The notes below the pieces were generated by a model. That model had not been told where the DNA came from. It searched no databases and saw nothing but the letters and a program-made list of their open reading frames with translations. Below, one piece after another: positions 43,020-55,523 of a stretch of 64,000 bases of DNA (positions within the stretch are counted from its first letter, which is position 1; every line of letters begins with the position of its first letter). The DNA comes from Rusavskia elegans (Eukaryota; Ascomycota; Lecanoromycetes; Teloschistales; Teloschistaceae), in the NCBI GenBank assembly GCA_011316305.1, contig SAUG01000012.1, forward strand, positions 868,001-932,000. The letters run 5' to 3'. A program made the position numbers and the translations under genes.

Positions 43020-44102
43020 ATGTCTTCCTCCCACCCTGCCCAGCCGCCCCCGACCTCCACCCTCTCCACCCCCCTCACAACTCTCCTTGGTATCCGCCAT
43101 CCCATCCTGCTCGCAGGCATGGCTCACACCTCAACCGCTCCTCTCGCCTCCGCGGTCACATCTGCTGGCGGCCTAGGAACAATTGGCGGCCTCGGCTACA
43201 GCCCCCAACAGCTCCGCGCAATGATCAAAGAACTCAAGTCCTCCCTCCCCTCTCCCACAATGCCCTTCGGTGTCGATCTCGCTTTGCCAAGTCTGGCGCC
43301 CACTGCGCGAAAGACAAATCATGATTATACCAAGGGGAAGTTGGAAGAGTTGGTGGATGTTATTATTGAGGAGCAAACGAGACTGTTTGTTTGTGCGGTA
43401 GGGGTGCCACCCAGGAGTGTGGTGGAGAGGCTGCATAAGGCTGGGGTGGTGGTGATGAACATGGTGGGCGCTGTGAAACATGCGGTCAAAGCCTTTGACA
43501 CCGGGTGTGACATCGTGTGTGCGCAGGGTGGAGAGGGTGGTGGCCACACCGGGGATGTGAGCGGTAACATTTTGGTGCCGGCTTGTGTGGATGTGGCGGA
43601 GAGGTATAGACCAGCGATGCTCAAAGGAGGACATGGTTTGGTCGTCGCAGCTGGTGGTATATCCGACGGGCGCGGTTTGGCGGCTGCCTTGTGCCAAGGC
43701 GCTGCTGGTGTGTGGGTAGGAACCAGATTCGTCGCGAGCGAAGAAGCCGGATGCAGTGTGTTGCATAAAAAGGCAGTCATCGAGAGCCAATGGGGGGAGA
43801 CAGTCCGAACATTGGCCGTTTCGGGGAGACCCTTGAGGGTGAGGAGGAATGACTGGGTGGAGAAGTGGGAGAAGCAGCCGGGGAAGGTCATGGAGTTGAC
43901 AGGGAATGGAGTCATCCCAATGGAAAAAGACATGGAGGACGGCGAGGATGTGGACTTCCCATTCCTGATGGGCCAGGTTGCCGCTGTCGTTCAGGCGATC
44001 AAGCCGGCCAGATTGATCGTGGAGGAGATAGTGCGCGAAGCTGTCGAAGTCTTGGAAAGTAGACAACGATGGATCAGGAAAGAACGGGACAGTAGGCTAT
44101 GA
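43020..44102 (+). CDS. Nitronate monooxygenase (2-nitropropane dioxygenase family), 360 aa
   Basis: Intronless. The frame is open to 42945, but the ATG at 43020 (MSSSHPAQP) gives the normal length. TIM-barrel FMN enzyme: HPILLAGMAHTST at the N-terminus, SAGGLGTIGGLGYSPQQL next, AVGVPP, then QGGEGGGHTGDV near residue 185 with the family Gly/His flavin-site pattern, and VAAGGISDGRGLAAALCQGAAGVWVGTRFVAS. Such enzymes oxidise alkyl nitronates to carbonyl and nitrite and detoxify nitro compounds such as propionate-3-nitronate. Strong family match. The 296 bp before it (42724-43019) hold no other gene. Confidence 0.9.
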   Translation: MSSSHPAQPPPTSTLSTPLTTLLGIRHPILLAGMAHTSTAPLASAVTSAGGLGTIGGLGYSPQQLRAMIKELKSSLPSPTMPFGVDLALPSLAPTARKTNHDYTKGKLEELVDVIIEEQTRLFVCAVGVPPRSVVERLHKAGVVVMNMVGAVKHAVKAFDTGCDIVCAQGGEGGGHTGDVSGNILVPACVDVAERYRPAMLKGGHGLVVAAGGISDGRGLAAALCQGAAGVWVGTRFVASEEAGCSVLHKKAVIESQWGETVRTLAVSGRPLRVRRNDWVEKWEKQPGKVMELTGNGVIPMEKDMEDGEDVDFPFLMGQVAAVVQAIKPARLIVEEIVREAVEVLESRQRWIRKERDSRL

Positions 44103-44249
44103 CGCTCCGAATGCATGTGCGAGAATGTGTATGGTGTTCAGGAATACCCTGGCTATGACCGGCTAAGGTCACCTGGCGCTATCCAGCTAAGTACAAACTT
44201 ACAAAGCGACACGAAGCTCGCCTTCCAACGAAGAACTGGTCCGGCAGTG

Positions 44250-46232
44250 CTAGACAGCATAGGAGGTGTTGATGCCATTGACCTCACCTTTAGGCCTACC
44301 GTTCAGCTGCGGTTGTGAATTTGGCGGCGGCGGCGGTACTGGTCCGAAGGTTGGAGGCAGACTCCCTACTTGAGCTTGCAAAGCTTCTTCTTCCGTATCG
44401 TCGTCGTAATCAGCCTCCTCGCTGTCGCCCTCTTCGTACTCCTCTTCGTCGTCATAGTCGCTCTCTGTGCCCTCTTCATCACCTTCGAGCGTGGAGCCAG
44501 CGGCCGGAGCACGACCTTGTTCTTGCATACGACGAATCACGCTTTCAAGAGTGTTGTTCTTCTTCCGAAGGGTTTCAAGCTCTTTGTTGACCCGAGTCCG
44601 ATCTTCCGCCATCTCGAGGATATTCCGATTGGTGAGATCGTGCTTTCGAGTGAGATTGAGGTTCTCCTTTTCCAGGCGCTTGGTTTTTCGGGACATTTCT
44701 TCCATTTCTTTCCGAAAGGTGAGGAAGAGGTCGTTGGAGTGATTGAGGGTATCTTCGACCTGCGATCGCAGACGCTTAGAACGATTCAATTGAGACCTCG
44801 CAAGAGTATCGTAAGAAGCTTGCCATTGACTTACCTGCTTGAACTTCTCCACGTAGATGTTGAGCTGGCTACGAAGCTCGGTTTCAGTCTGAGAGAATGT
44901 AGATACTTGGGCACTTAATGTTCGAGATTTAGTCTGCTCCTTTTCGGCTTGTTTTCGTTCCCTTTCAAAGCGGACCAGATTATACTGAACCTCACACTCT
45001 TTGGTTCGCATCAGAGATTGGAAGTGGAGCTCTCGGAGCTCGTATTGCTCGATGAACGACTTAAACTTTTGGCGGAAACTAATCGGAGCAAATCAGCTCA
45101 CCATCGTTGTAAGCATGTAGAAAACTCCAGGACCCGAAAACCAACGTACACTTCGTCGACTTCCATACTGAGTCTCAAGCTCTCTGGGTTCTCTCGTTGA
45201 TCAACGACCTCATCTACAACCCACAGGACCCCTTCAACCTTTTCACCTTGTAGTTCTCGACTTCTCTTCTCACTTTCTTCGATTTTTTTATTCTCTTCCT
45301 ATGTTGGGAGGTGCAGAGTCAGCACAGGTCCGACCCGCGGGGGTATCCTAGATTCAATGGAAGGTGCAAATGGGATGAAAGACCACATTTCTGACCTTGA
45401 TCTTCTTGTTTTCCCGAGTAAGTTCTCGACACAATTTCTCCAATTTCTCTTTCATGCTTACAGTCTTGGTAAGCTCTGAACGCTGTGCCTCCTTTTCTTT
45501 CTGGAAGAGGTCTCCACGCTTTTTGTTTCTGGCATTCTCTTGGTCTAAGCGTTTCATTTTCGCAAGAAGTTCCGTGTACTTAGTTTGGACAGCCTCGAGT
45601 TTGGAGAGCGGAGTTTCCATGCCAGTCAGTAGATTGTTCAGGTCCCGATTAGCCTTTTTGACTTCACGATCTGTTTGCATCAAACAGTGGCCAAATACGT
45701 TAGCTTTCGTCAACGTGTACTAAATATAGAGAACGTTTACGGTATGTGTAGACTGATGGAACATTTGGGTAACGTGGACAATCGGACACTTGCAGTGGGC
45801 GAACGGCAGCCTGCATACTATGTAGATCCCTCAGTGGAGAGAAAACAGAGCACCAGAGCAAAACCTTGTGGTGACCTTGAGTACTAATCCAACTGAATGA
45901 TGCACTTTCCGTAGCTAGGCCGAACTAGTAGAAAACAACATACCTATCTCGGCCTCTTGCTCTTTATCTCCTTTGGTATTCTGTTCCAGCTCGTTGATTC
46001 TTGCTGCGAGCAGCTTTTCGGTCTTCTTCTGATCATCTTGAGGCTTCTGGTTCGTCGAGGGTTTCCCTTTCCTCGTGGTAGCAGCAGGTGGCGGAACAGC
46101 TGATGCTGGAGAGTCAGGTAGGGCGCCGTGGCCATTGATATAGTCGAGATTGGCATTTCCATTGCCGTTGACAGCTGGGGAAGACCGGGCACTCGTGGAG
46201 GCGGTAGGGGGTGGCGCCGGCACTCCTGCCAT
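44250..46232 (-). CDS. Taxilin-family coiled-coil protein, 488 aa, five exons
   Basis: Minus strand exons: 46232-45944, 45670-45396, 45298-45150, 45078-44835 and 44759-44250 (1,467 nt). The N-terminus is Pro/Ala/Ser/Thr-rich. From about residue 75 to 400 it is continuous coiled coil, with family signatures KKANRDLNNLL, MEVDEVFRQKFKSFIEQYELRE then HFQSLMRTKE, and NDLFLTFRKEMEEMSRK then TKRLEKEN. The tail is acidic (Asp/Glu/Tyr), then Pro-rich. Taxilins bind syntaxins or nascent-polypeptide complexes in animals; fungal roles are poorly known. The last intron (44834-44760, 75 bp) is a multiple of three with no in-frame stop, so its retention would add 25 residues. Homologous taxilins run straight across it, which favours splicing. 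Confidence 0.85.
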
Positions 46233-46846
46233 TGACTGAAAGTGATCCTGCAGTAACGATGCGGGCCTATGTAGACGTCTTAAGTCCACCTCTTACATGT
46301 AATAACCGGCAGCAAGCCCTCTTGAACGTATGTCCCGCACTCCACCAGTAAATAGCTTGAGCCTAACCCTTCTGATGACCAGCTTTTCCCAGATTGAATT
46401 GCAGATTTTGCCGAATCAACATTGAAAATCTCTACCACCACAGATGTCGCAATATCGAGAGTAATAAGAGACCCAGTCAGGTGGGCAACGAGTCTATTTT
46501 GGTCGTGTGAGGAGGCAAGTGTCAGAAGCGGGTTCGGATTGAGGGTGTCAGAAAGCGGCCTCGGTAAGGATAAGGTAATGTCGCGGAGGGAACCCTAGTG
46601 TTGGATCAAATGAATGTGATGGGCTGCTCTGAGATGCAGTATATTTGTTCTGTCAAGTGACGTCTGTTAATATTCTTAGTAAATAGCGTGCAGTAAACCA
46701 TGGCTGTCTCGATTGCATCTCGTGGTTCACAAACGGCGGCTGACTAATAGGAGAGCTAAGGTCGCCTTCTCGGATTCACATCATTTAACCAGCATCTGAC
46801 ATTCCCTTCGTCATGCATTTGAGAGAAACGATCAAGACTTAATACC
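46233..46846. promoter_or_regulatory. Divergent intergenic region, taxilin and CYM1
   Basis: 614 bp between opposed starts; no gene seen and no specific site named. Confidence 0.4.
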
Positions 46847-49800
46847 ATGCTGCGTCGATCATGTACCAGCCAGCGAGTACTCAAATGTGGCCGAAGAAGC
46901 AAGACATTGTGTTCTTGGAGACCCGGGATAAGGCGAGGTCTGGCCACCGCGTTGACCGATTCAAGAAATGACTTACAAGTTGGCCAGCAACTCAATGGCT
47001 TCACGTTGCGACGCCAGCAACATGTGCCTGAATTGCAATTAACAGCCTACGATCTACAACATGACAAGACCGGCGCCGAGTACCTCCACATCCACAGAGA
47101 TGACAAGAATAATGTCTTTTCCATCGGCTTCAAGACCAATCCGCCAGATGACACAGGCGTGCCCCACATTCTGGAGCACACCACCCTCTGTGGAAGCCAG
47201 AAGTAGGATCTCGATGCTCGAGAATAGGCCGTGGCAACTAAATCCGTCTTAGGTATCCTGTGCGAGATCCATTCTTTAAGATGCTTCCAAGATCTTTATC
47301 CAACTTCATGAACGCTTTCACCTCTTCCGATCATACCAGCTATCCCTTCGCCACGACGAATGCCAGGGATTTCAATAACCTCCTGTCTGTATACCTGGAC
47401 GCAACGTTGAACCCCTTACTCAACGAAAAGGACTTTGCTCAGGAGGGTTGGAGAATTGGACCTGCGAATCCAGGGCAACAGCACGAAAACAGCGAAGTAG
47501 ACCCCGACAAATTAGTCTTCAAAGGTGTGGTGTACAACGAGATGAAGGGTCAAATGTCCGATGCCAGCTACTTGTACTACATCGGTTTTCAGAAGCATAT
47601 GATTCCGGCTATCAACAACTCAGGCGGCGACCCCAAGAAGATGACAGATCTGACTTATGGCGATCTCAAAGCGTTCCACGCTAGGAATTACCATCCCAGT
47701 AATGCGAAACTGTTCACATATGGTGATACGCCGCTCGCCGACCATATTGCAGAAATCAGTCGACATTTGGAGCCATTTGGCAAGGCCACCGCAGATACGA
47801 CGATAAAAACGCCGATCGATCTCTCCACAGGTCCCAAACATTATGTCATGAAGGGCCCCGCGGACCCGCTAGTCGACAAGGATATGCAGTGGAAGACCTC
47901 AACATCCTGGCTGATGGGCGATACCTCAGACATGGTTGAGACTTTTGCACTGCGTGTCGTTTCCTCACTCTTACTTGATGGGTACGGCTCACCAATGTAT
48001 CAAAGTTTGATCGAGGCTGGCTTGGGTCCGGATTGGAGTTCAAATACGGGGTATGATACTTCGGGCAAGATTGGGGTCTTCTCGGTGGGTCTCAATGGCG
48101 TCAAGAAAGCCAATGTTCCCAAGGTCAAAACAGCTATCACTACTGGTCTTCACCAAGTTTGGAAGCGAGGTTTCGAACAAAGCAAGGTAGATGGCTTACT
48201 TCATCAAGCCGAGCTGAGTTTAAAGCACAAGACCGCCAACTTTGGCATGGGAATCATGCAACGGATTCAGCCAGGATGGTTCAACGGTTCAGATCCGCTC
48301 CACATGCTGGCTTGGAACGAAACTGTGAACGCTTTCAAGAGGAACAATGCCAAAGGTGGTTATCTGGAAGGTCTTCTCGAGAAATTTTTGTTGAACGACC
48401 GACACCTGACGTTCACGATGAAGCCCGAAGAAACACACGGCGCTTTAGTAGAAAGGGAGGAAGAAGAGCGGTTGGCCAGCAAGATCGCCGAGGTTTCACG
48501 ATCGGCTGGTGGTCATCAAGCTGCTCGAGGCCAACTTGTCACTAAAGAGTTGGAACTTCTGGAGGCTCAGAGCCTCGCTCCAACAGAGGACCTTGGCTGT
48601 TTACCCTCGGTCCATGTACAAGACATTCCGCGGCAGATGGTGAGGAGAACGGTCAGGGATTCCAAGGTCGGAGTGGTCAACGTGCAATGGCGAGAAGCTA
48701 ATACCAATGGTTTGACGTATTTTCGGGCAATCAATACCTTGGAAGGGCTTCCAGCAGAGCTTCGTACACTGATGCCCCTGTTCACTGATTCGCTCATGAG
48801 GCTTGGAACCAAGGATAAAACCATGGAGCAGCTTGAGGACCTCATCAAGCTCAGGACTGGCGGTATTTCCGTTTCCTACCACTCGACTACGTCACCTCAC
48901 GATACCGCAAAGGCGATGGAAGGCGTATCGCTCTCAGGTTACGCTTTGGACAAAAATGTGCCCTTCATATATGAGCTGTTGCAGACAATAATCCGTGAGA
49001 CGAACTTCGACGGACCTGAAGCTGAGAGCCGAGTCCGAGAGTTGCTTCAAAGTGCAGCGAACGGGGCCCTGGACGCAATAGCAAGCGGAGGCCATTCGTA
49101 CGCTCGACGTTATGCAGACGCTGGTCTCACGCCACAAGGACTGCTCAACGAGCAGGTTGGAGGCCTGACCCAAGTTCAGCAAACGGGTCTACTGGCGTCC
49201 CGCGACCCAAGTCAGGGACTCGGCGACGTCATGTCTAGGTTGAAGGCAATACAAAGCTTTGCCATCTCCAACTCATCAGCTCTGCGCGCGGCTATCACAT
49301 GTGGATCTGAGTCCATATCTGCCAACGAGTCTGCACTGCAGACTTTTCTTTCAAATCTCAGCCCCTCACCAGCAATTCCCCCAATGGATAGTCCGACCAT
49401 GCCAAGTACCACATACAACTCCAAGACCTTCTTTCCACTACCATATCAGGTCTCTTACTCGGCTGTGTCACTGCCTACAGTTCCTTATAGTCATCCATCC
49501 TCTGCGCCTTTGGCCATACTTTCCCAACTGCTGACCCATAAGCACTTGCATCACGAGATCCGTGAGAAAGGTGGAGCTTATGGTGGCGGCGCATACTCTC
49601 GTGGGCTCAGTGGCCTCTTTGGCTTTTACAGTTTCCGAGACCCCAACCCGCAGAATTCGCTCAAGGTCATTGCGGATGCCGGGCGTTGGGCAAGAGACAA
49701 GGCTTGGAACGAACAGGATCTTGAGGAGGCAAAGCTCAGCGTCTTTCAAGGCGTAGACGCTCCTGAAAGTGTGAGCGATGAGGGGATGACAAGGTTCCTG

Positions 49801-50031
49801 AGCGGGGTCAACGAAGACATGGAACAGCGCAAAAGAGAGCAACTTCTCGACGTCAAGAAGGAGGACGTCGTAGATGCAGCGCAGAAGTACCTTGTTGATG
49901 GTATGGCCAAAGCCAGAATTGCAGTGTTGGGTTCAGAGAAGGGGTTGACCCAATCGTCTGGCGACTGGGATGTCAGACGCCTGCAAATGGCTCGAGTTGA
50001 TGAAGGTGAGCCAGTGGATGTGGTGAGCTAA
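46847..50031 (+). CDS. Mitochondrial presequence protease Cym1/PreP (M16C), 1,044 aa
   Basis: Exon 1 is 46847-47202 and exon 2 is 47253-50031; a 50-bp intron (GTAGGA...TTAG) splits the codon for K119. Residues 1-32 are Arg-rich without acids, a mitochondrial targeting signal. The inverted zinc motif HILEH is at residues 107-111, in the context [14 protein letters not shown] then [11 protein letters not shown]. The downstream glutamate region and the second M16 half are present; RExGGAYGG near residue 900 is the conserved C-terminal loop. The length matches Cym1/PreP (about 1,000 aa). The enzyme degrades cleaved presequences and other peptides in the matrix. It is a near-certain call. Confidence 0.95.
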
Positions 50032-51022
50032 GTGTCGGAATCTCCGGTCTTTCTTGTGTTTAATGTGCAAAGGCATTGTCCTGATACCCCCTACTCTTGG
50101 CTTTCTGCATAGCGTCGCTAAATTTATAAAGTGCTGTACATTGGATGAAGTGGTGAGCATCGTCTCGCTGAGTTGTAAATGGTAGAAAATTGCGACCTTT
50201 TTGGTCAAGAACGACGATCGAGTCCTGATGCGTTGCTAAATGTTGGGAAAGAAAAAGCGCTGCCGGACAGATCATACGTCTTCAACACAGAGCTCTTCCA
50301 CTGTTGGAGATCACAAGCTAGGCGCAAGATCAAACCCTCTGTCCCCATCTGGTCATGCATCAGGGAACCGGTTTCGCTTACGAAACAAGGGGCCTAGATT
50401 CCGATCGAGCTGGGGATAGATCCATCTTCAGACCTGCCTGTGGGAAGAGCTATCCCAGGCGGACTAACGATGTGAGTACATACCAACAAAAGTCTCAGGC
50501 TAAAGAGGTAGACTAAATCGCGCTGTTCTCTTCGCAATCTTTTTTAGTGTGTTTGGTCATTGATATTGAGACTGTCTCACTTAGGACTATCATTTTTCCT
50601 CATGTAGCATTTAATCTGTGATGTGACGTATCTCTTCAAGTGGCGTTTGTCGTGAAGCAATGCGATGTCTCAGGTATCGGGAGTAGCAAACACCAAATTT
50701 CCCCCTGAGCCATGTACGAAACCTGCTCTTGACACCATCACAGAGAATGGTCTAGCTCTTAAGAAGAGATTATGAGGTGTCCCGGATATCTCCGAATAAC
50801 TTGATCCAGCTCGCGACTGCAAGGCAATCATATAAAGGAGCCAATATGTATATAAGAAGATTTACAGCCAGAGTTGACATTTGTCTTTTACATTCTCAAC
50901 TTCCTACCTTCGTAACCTTCAGTATCGATCATACAGCCTAGGTGAACTTGTAAAGCCTTGCAACAGTCGCCTTCCCCTACGGACACGACACCCTTCGCAG
51001 CATCACCTTGTGCCTCCTAGCA
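50032..51022. other. Intergenic, nothing recognised
   Basis: About 1 kb. Close to 51022 a C/T-rich leader precedes the next ATG. Confidence 0.4.
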
Positions 51023-51367
51023 ATGTCATTCAACCTTGGGTACCATGACCCCAGCTGCTCTAGCGCCCTGTGGCAACTGATAGCCTACGTCCTTCTAGCC
51101 ATCGTGTGCTTTCTTATCTGGAAGGAAGAGCAGAAACCACCAGCACACTCCGCACTTCCATTTCCTGCAGAGCTCAATGAAGATGACGCGGAAAGAATGG
51201 TAAGTTTCACATTCAACCCTGGTGCAGGCGTAGCTCATCAAGCGACATAGATCGTGACTGGGGGAGCCTGGTCCAATACTTCGCACGTCAGACAGCCGAT
51301 TAACTTTCTGGATCCGCGTAATCGGTCTCTTGAATCTCGGTCCAACCCTCTGGGCGAACTGAGCTGA
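51023..51367 (+). CDS. Small single-pass membrane protein, 97 aa, two exons
   Basis: Exons are 51023-51199 and 51251-51367; the intron is 51 bp (GTAAGT...ATAG) and the joined frame is 294 nt. Residues 15-33 (ALWQLIAYVLLAIVCFLIW) form one transmembrane helix after a short N-terminus with one cysteine. The rest is polar: KEEQKPP, then ELNEDDAERM, then a Ser/Asn/Arg-rich end. It is too short for confident family assignment and I do not recognise it. The support is a good donor, a plausible acceptor and codon-like composition in both exons. Confidence 0.5.
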
Positions 51368-52564
51368 TACTCAATTGGATTTTTCTCCACTGGAAACATC
51401 TGCAGTGCCTCTTCCAGGAACATCAGAATCTTCGTCTTCGATATGGATTCAATGGAGGGACAAAGAGCAGGATGGTGTTGCTTTCTTGAGCATTGATGGC
51501 CGGCGTTCAGATTTCTTGTCTACTTTGAAGACGAGTTTGTCTGTTGTTCTTTCACGACTTGCCATATTTATCTTCTTCCAATGTACGGAATTATTCTTCT
51601 ACTCAATAGCATCTCCCGATTCTCTAAGATTCTCCACATTAGCAAGCCGAACAGCTCAACCACCTCACAGGTTCTCCAATCTCTCCCGTCCCCTATTTTC
51701 CTCACCCATCGCTTTTGAGTCTTGGACAATGATATTGGTGATTTTTTTGGTTCGAAATGTGCATTTCTTCCTCCACCATCTAAAGACCTTCTGGGTCTGT
51801 TGCAAGTATTACATCCCGCATATCTTCCTCGCTCGCGTCATGAAGAGGTACCTGCCACCAGGTGATTCGGCGGTAGGAGGACGACTGCCATATGAACGGG
51901 ATATAGCATAGCGAAAATCTCAGAGGCAAGGGCAACGGGAAGCACAATCACAGGGTCATACTCTCTAGACGTCGCCACAGTTGACGATAGGATTGTTTTC
52001 AGGCAATAGGGTCAAATGTGGTTTACTGGAAAAGGCGCAGGCAAAGTGGGAAGTACGTGCTTGTACGCAATGAAACAGACATCAGTATTGGTCAAATTTA
52101 GAACAAGCAAAGTTTTGGTGATAAATTTTCTTCGATAATGTGGTGATCCGTTCCAATGCAGCAGGTTGTACGGCTATCCCGTTTGATGGGTCAATTTGAC
52201 TTCTCGAGTGGAAGAGATCCCCATATGAATCGTAGATTTGATCTCTGAGTCGACTTGGTGGATAGGAGGATTGCTGTTAGCTTCCATCTCGTATCCAGCT
52301 GAGAAACGTCACGGTGAGCAGAGAAATCCGGACACTAAGCCTGTTATCTCATGCATTGATAAGGCAACCGATTTGGCTGGCTGTCGTGATAGCGAATACC
52401 TTCTCCGCCAAGTCGAAGGAACGAACTGCAAATGTGCTTAAGAATAGGGGCTGATGTGACCACTTCACGCTAGCCAAAGACAGTACCTCTTTAGCAGGAC
52501 GCGCTGCCGACGCGAAATTCACCAGTGGAACAACTGAGATCCAATACGTGCTTGGTCAACGGCA
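51368..52564. other. Intergenic, nothing convincing
   Basis: About 1.2 kb. A 178-codon plus frame (51375-51911) has hydrophobic stretches but no family resemblance, and its start overlaps the tail of the previous gene; not accepted. Confidence 0.35.
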
Positions 52565-54301
52565 ATGGAAGTTGATGCAGACGATGAGCTGCTTCAGGAC
52601 GCTGGGTAAGTCTCCCTGGTATACTCAACCAGTGTCCAGAGCTCACCGTATCACAGAGATGCCGAATACCCAACCCTCGATCGTCAACCCTCCTACTACA
52701 ACCCGCTCGATACCTTCAAATTGGCCAAGGGAGATCAAAAGCATTACCAGCAGCAGTATGGGGACCTATACTTCTTGCGGCTCGCAAAGCTCAAGCCGGC
52801 CGTCGAGGCGCTTGCGGACGAGGAGTGGAAGAATTTTGAGGTATTGACGATTCGACATACCCATTGTCGTAGCCGAAGAGCTCTGACCGTATCAGATAGC
52901 TGGCGAGAAAGTGCGGCGGGTCGACAGAGTGCTTGATGTACGACAAGGAGAGCTATGCTGGGTTGCAGGCACTGTCTACATGGATATGCCATTGAAGCCC
53001 AATATTCTGGATGACATTTCAAAAGATGTATAGATTCATCTGACAGGCTTGGTGAGATATGTCACCCTTAGTTCAACGAGCTGATTATCGGAATAGCACT
53101 GGATAGCCGCTCCTCCCCCCCGAGAGAAATACATCTCACCAACTGGACAAGATCAGACGATGCTTGAGGACGAGTCGGGGCGCTTGCGGTTGATTGGTCC
53201 ACCTTTGCAACTGTCAATGCTAGTCACAGGATGCATCATCGCCGTCATGGGCACCGAAAACGCCAATGGCGATTTTGAGATCGTTGATATGAAAGTACCC
53301 GATCTACCACGGCAACCGCAACGTTGGGAGCGGGATGAAGCGTCCGCGGTCATCTCTGATGGTACCGGTAGCAAAAGAAAGTCAAACGGTGAGCAGAAGC
53401 GGACTGAAGGAGGCAAAGTTGCCATCGTAAGCGGCCTGGGCATCAGCAGCGACCAAGGAGACACTTTGACGCTGGATCTACTCATGGAATACCTGCTCGG
53501 CGAAGCATGCGGTCCATCAGAACAAGCAGAAGTCAGTAAGATATCACGACTTATCATCGCCGGCAACTCCATCAGCGAAGGCACGCCTCTGGCGCTCCGG
53601 GAAGAGGAAAAGAAGGCGAGCAGGAAATACGGTTATGATTCTTCTGCCTATAATCCTGCTCCCACGACACACTTCGATAATTTCCTAGCGACGCTTTTGC
53701 CTTCGATTCCTGTTACACTCATACCTGGGGAGACCGATCCTGCCAACGTTTCCGTGCCGCAACAACCAATACACCCCGCGATGTTCCCTCGATCGAGAAA
53801 TTATGCGGCCATGCCTGATGCGATAGAGCCGGGGTGGTTTGACAGCGTGACGAATCCATGGGAAGGGGACGTAGATGGATGGCGGTTGATGGGCAATGGA
53901 GGACAGCCCATTGACGACGTCTTCAAGTATGTTGATGGGGATGAAAGACTGGAGATGATGGAAAGCCTGCTGAGATGGCGATGCGGTGCGCCTACAGCAC
54001 CGGACACTCTCTGTAGGTGGAGTTCGATACTGTACGCTGTTGTGGTTCCTTTGCTAAGATTTGACCAGGGTGCTACCCCTTCCAAGATAGAGACCCATTC
54101 GTCATCGAAGAATGCCCACATGTTTACTTCGTCGGCAACCAGCCTAGGTATGAGACGGTGGTCATTGAGGGACCTGTGGGACAATTAGTGCGCTTGATCT
54201 GTGTACCGAAGTTTAAGGAGACGGGAGAAATCGTTTTGCTTGACACTGATACCCTGGAGACGGAGATTGTTAAATTTGATGTGTTTGAAAGTAATTCATA
54301 A
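52565..54301 (+). CDS. DNA polymerase delta small subunit (Pol31/Cdc1), 501 aa, five exons
   Basis: Exons are 52565-52605, 52657-52840, 52896-53027, 53097-54012 and 54069-54301 (1,506 nt, all joins in frame). Hallmarks in order: PSYYNPLDTFKLAKGDQKHYQQQYGDLYFLRL; GELCWVAGTVYMDM; KVAIVSGLGISS (phosphoesterase-like fold with altered metal residues, as in all B subunits); LIIAGNSI; IPVTLIPGETDPANVSVPQQP; and near the C-terminus APDTLWCYPF then RDPFVIEECPH, with YFVGNQPRYE. Pol31 bridges the catalytic subunit and Pol32 and is essential for replication; it also serves Pol zeta. The W of DTLW is split by intron 4, and the splice restores this conserved motif exactly. Convergent with RPL38. Confidence 0.93.
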
Positions 54302-54664
54302 TGTTGGGTTGAGGGGCAAATATTACCTTCTGAGTGAGGCACAGGTATTACGAATAGGGTGCAGCGAACATGTGTCAAGCAGAAATCCATGATGTCTCCA
54401 ATATGTTTAGGCAGTCTTCGACTTCAGATGGGACCACGGAATGTTGCTTTGGAAGAGATATTTAAATTCACGTAAACTCTTTCGAGATGGAGACATTGGC
54501 GACTAAAGACCCGCATGGCTCAATATTGGATCATGAATTCCTTGAAACCTTGAAGCTTTGGACCGTACTGAAGCTCTTGCATTGGTATCACCCTCCCTTG
54601 CAGGCAATATCGCACCACCAAATCGCTTCCGCATCTCTTTTTCACTCCGTAACCCACATTCCCC
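54302..54664. other. Convergent 3' intergenic region
   Basis: 363 bp between the stop codons of POL31 and RPL38; no gene seen. Confidence 0.5.
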
Positions 54665-55221
54665 TCAAGCCGCAGTCCTCTTCCCCTTCTTATTTCTCTT
54701 CGGGATGTCCGTGATGGTAAGCCCTAGGAGCGCCACAGTCAGCATTGCACTCTCTTCACTCTAAAGCCATAATAGATCCTCAGATGCCACTCGTCCTTTT
54801 CATGAACTCTGCATTTCACGGCCCCCATAGCTCTAACAGTGACCTCCTTCTCTTTCGGCCAGTGGACTCAACGGAGTTGTGTATGGATAGACCACAGAAT
54901 AGTAGACATACCAGGCGGTAAACTCTGCTTCAACTTATCCGCCTTATCGGCATCCTTCAACACGAGCGTGTACAAGAAGCGGTGACATCGGACTTTGAAT
55001 TTGATCTGTTGGGATTTGCGGTTGCGTTTGATGCGTGCGGCTTTTTTGGATCATCGTTATCAGCCCATGTCCTTCCTTCCACGATTCCTAGCTTGAAAGC
55101 TGTTGCAACGACGAAGAAAACGGAAGGGAGGAGGGAGAAGAGGAAGGGAATACATACAGGAAGCATCCTTGCGCCGGCAGATCTCGATGAATTGCTTGAT
55201 GTCGCTGACTTCGCGAGGCAT
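54665..55221 (-). CDS. 60S ribosomal protein L38 (eL38), 83 aa, three exons
   Basis: Minus strand exons: 55221-55158, 55040-54912 and 54723-54665 (252 nt). The start [20 protein letters not shown] is the fungal eL38 N-terminus. The middle [15 protein letters not shown] then [14 protein letters not shown] is diagnostic. The tail [13 protein letters not shown] is basic. The exons are too short to stand out as open frames; larger frames on the plus strand here are shadows. Introns are long for this window (117 and 188 bp), as in many fungal ribosomal-protein genes, where they can influence expression. It is a component of the large subunit, near-certain. Confidence 0.95.
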
Positions 55222-55523
55222 GCTGGGCGGCCGACAATGTCTTTGTCGAAGGGAGGGAAGGGGCGAGTCGTTGTTGGCCACGGATTCGAGCTCGAGAGAA
55301 TCTTTGTGCGCGATAGGCGAGGCGGGAACGTTTTTAGTGTCCGCTGCGGCAGAGCCGCGCGGAGATCATCATTCCGCAGTTTACGTGGGGTGCAGTGGCT
55401 GGTGCCTGCATATCAAACATTTTGATACGTGCATGTCACCAATCTCGCACCCTATGAACAATCAGTCTTGAATCCTACCTTATAATATAACGGGCGAGAG
55501 AGCGTCACTCAAATCTGCGCATT
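55222..55523. promoter_or_regulatory. Divergent intergenic region, RPL38 and small five-exon gene
   Basis: 302 bp between opposed starts. It must hold the RPL38 promoter; no specific ribosomal-protein element was identified. Confidence 0.45.

Noticed and set aside
51375..51911. 178-codon plus-strand frame downstream of the small membrane-protein gene
   Set aside because: No family resemblance, starts just after the stop of the previous gene, and composition looks like chance reading of A+T-rich 3' sequence.
54982..55425. 147-codon plus-strand frame
   Set aside because: Antisense shadow of RPL38, whose three exons give an unmistakable ribosomal protein.
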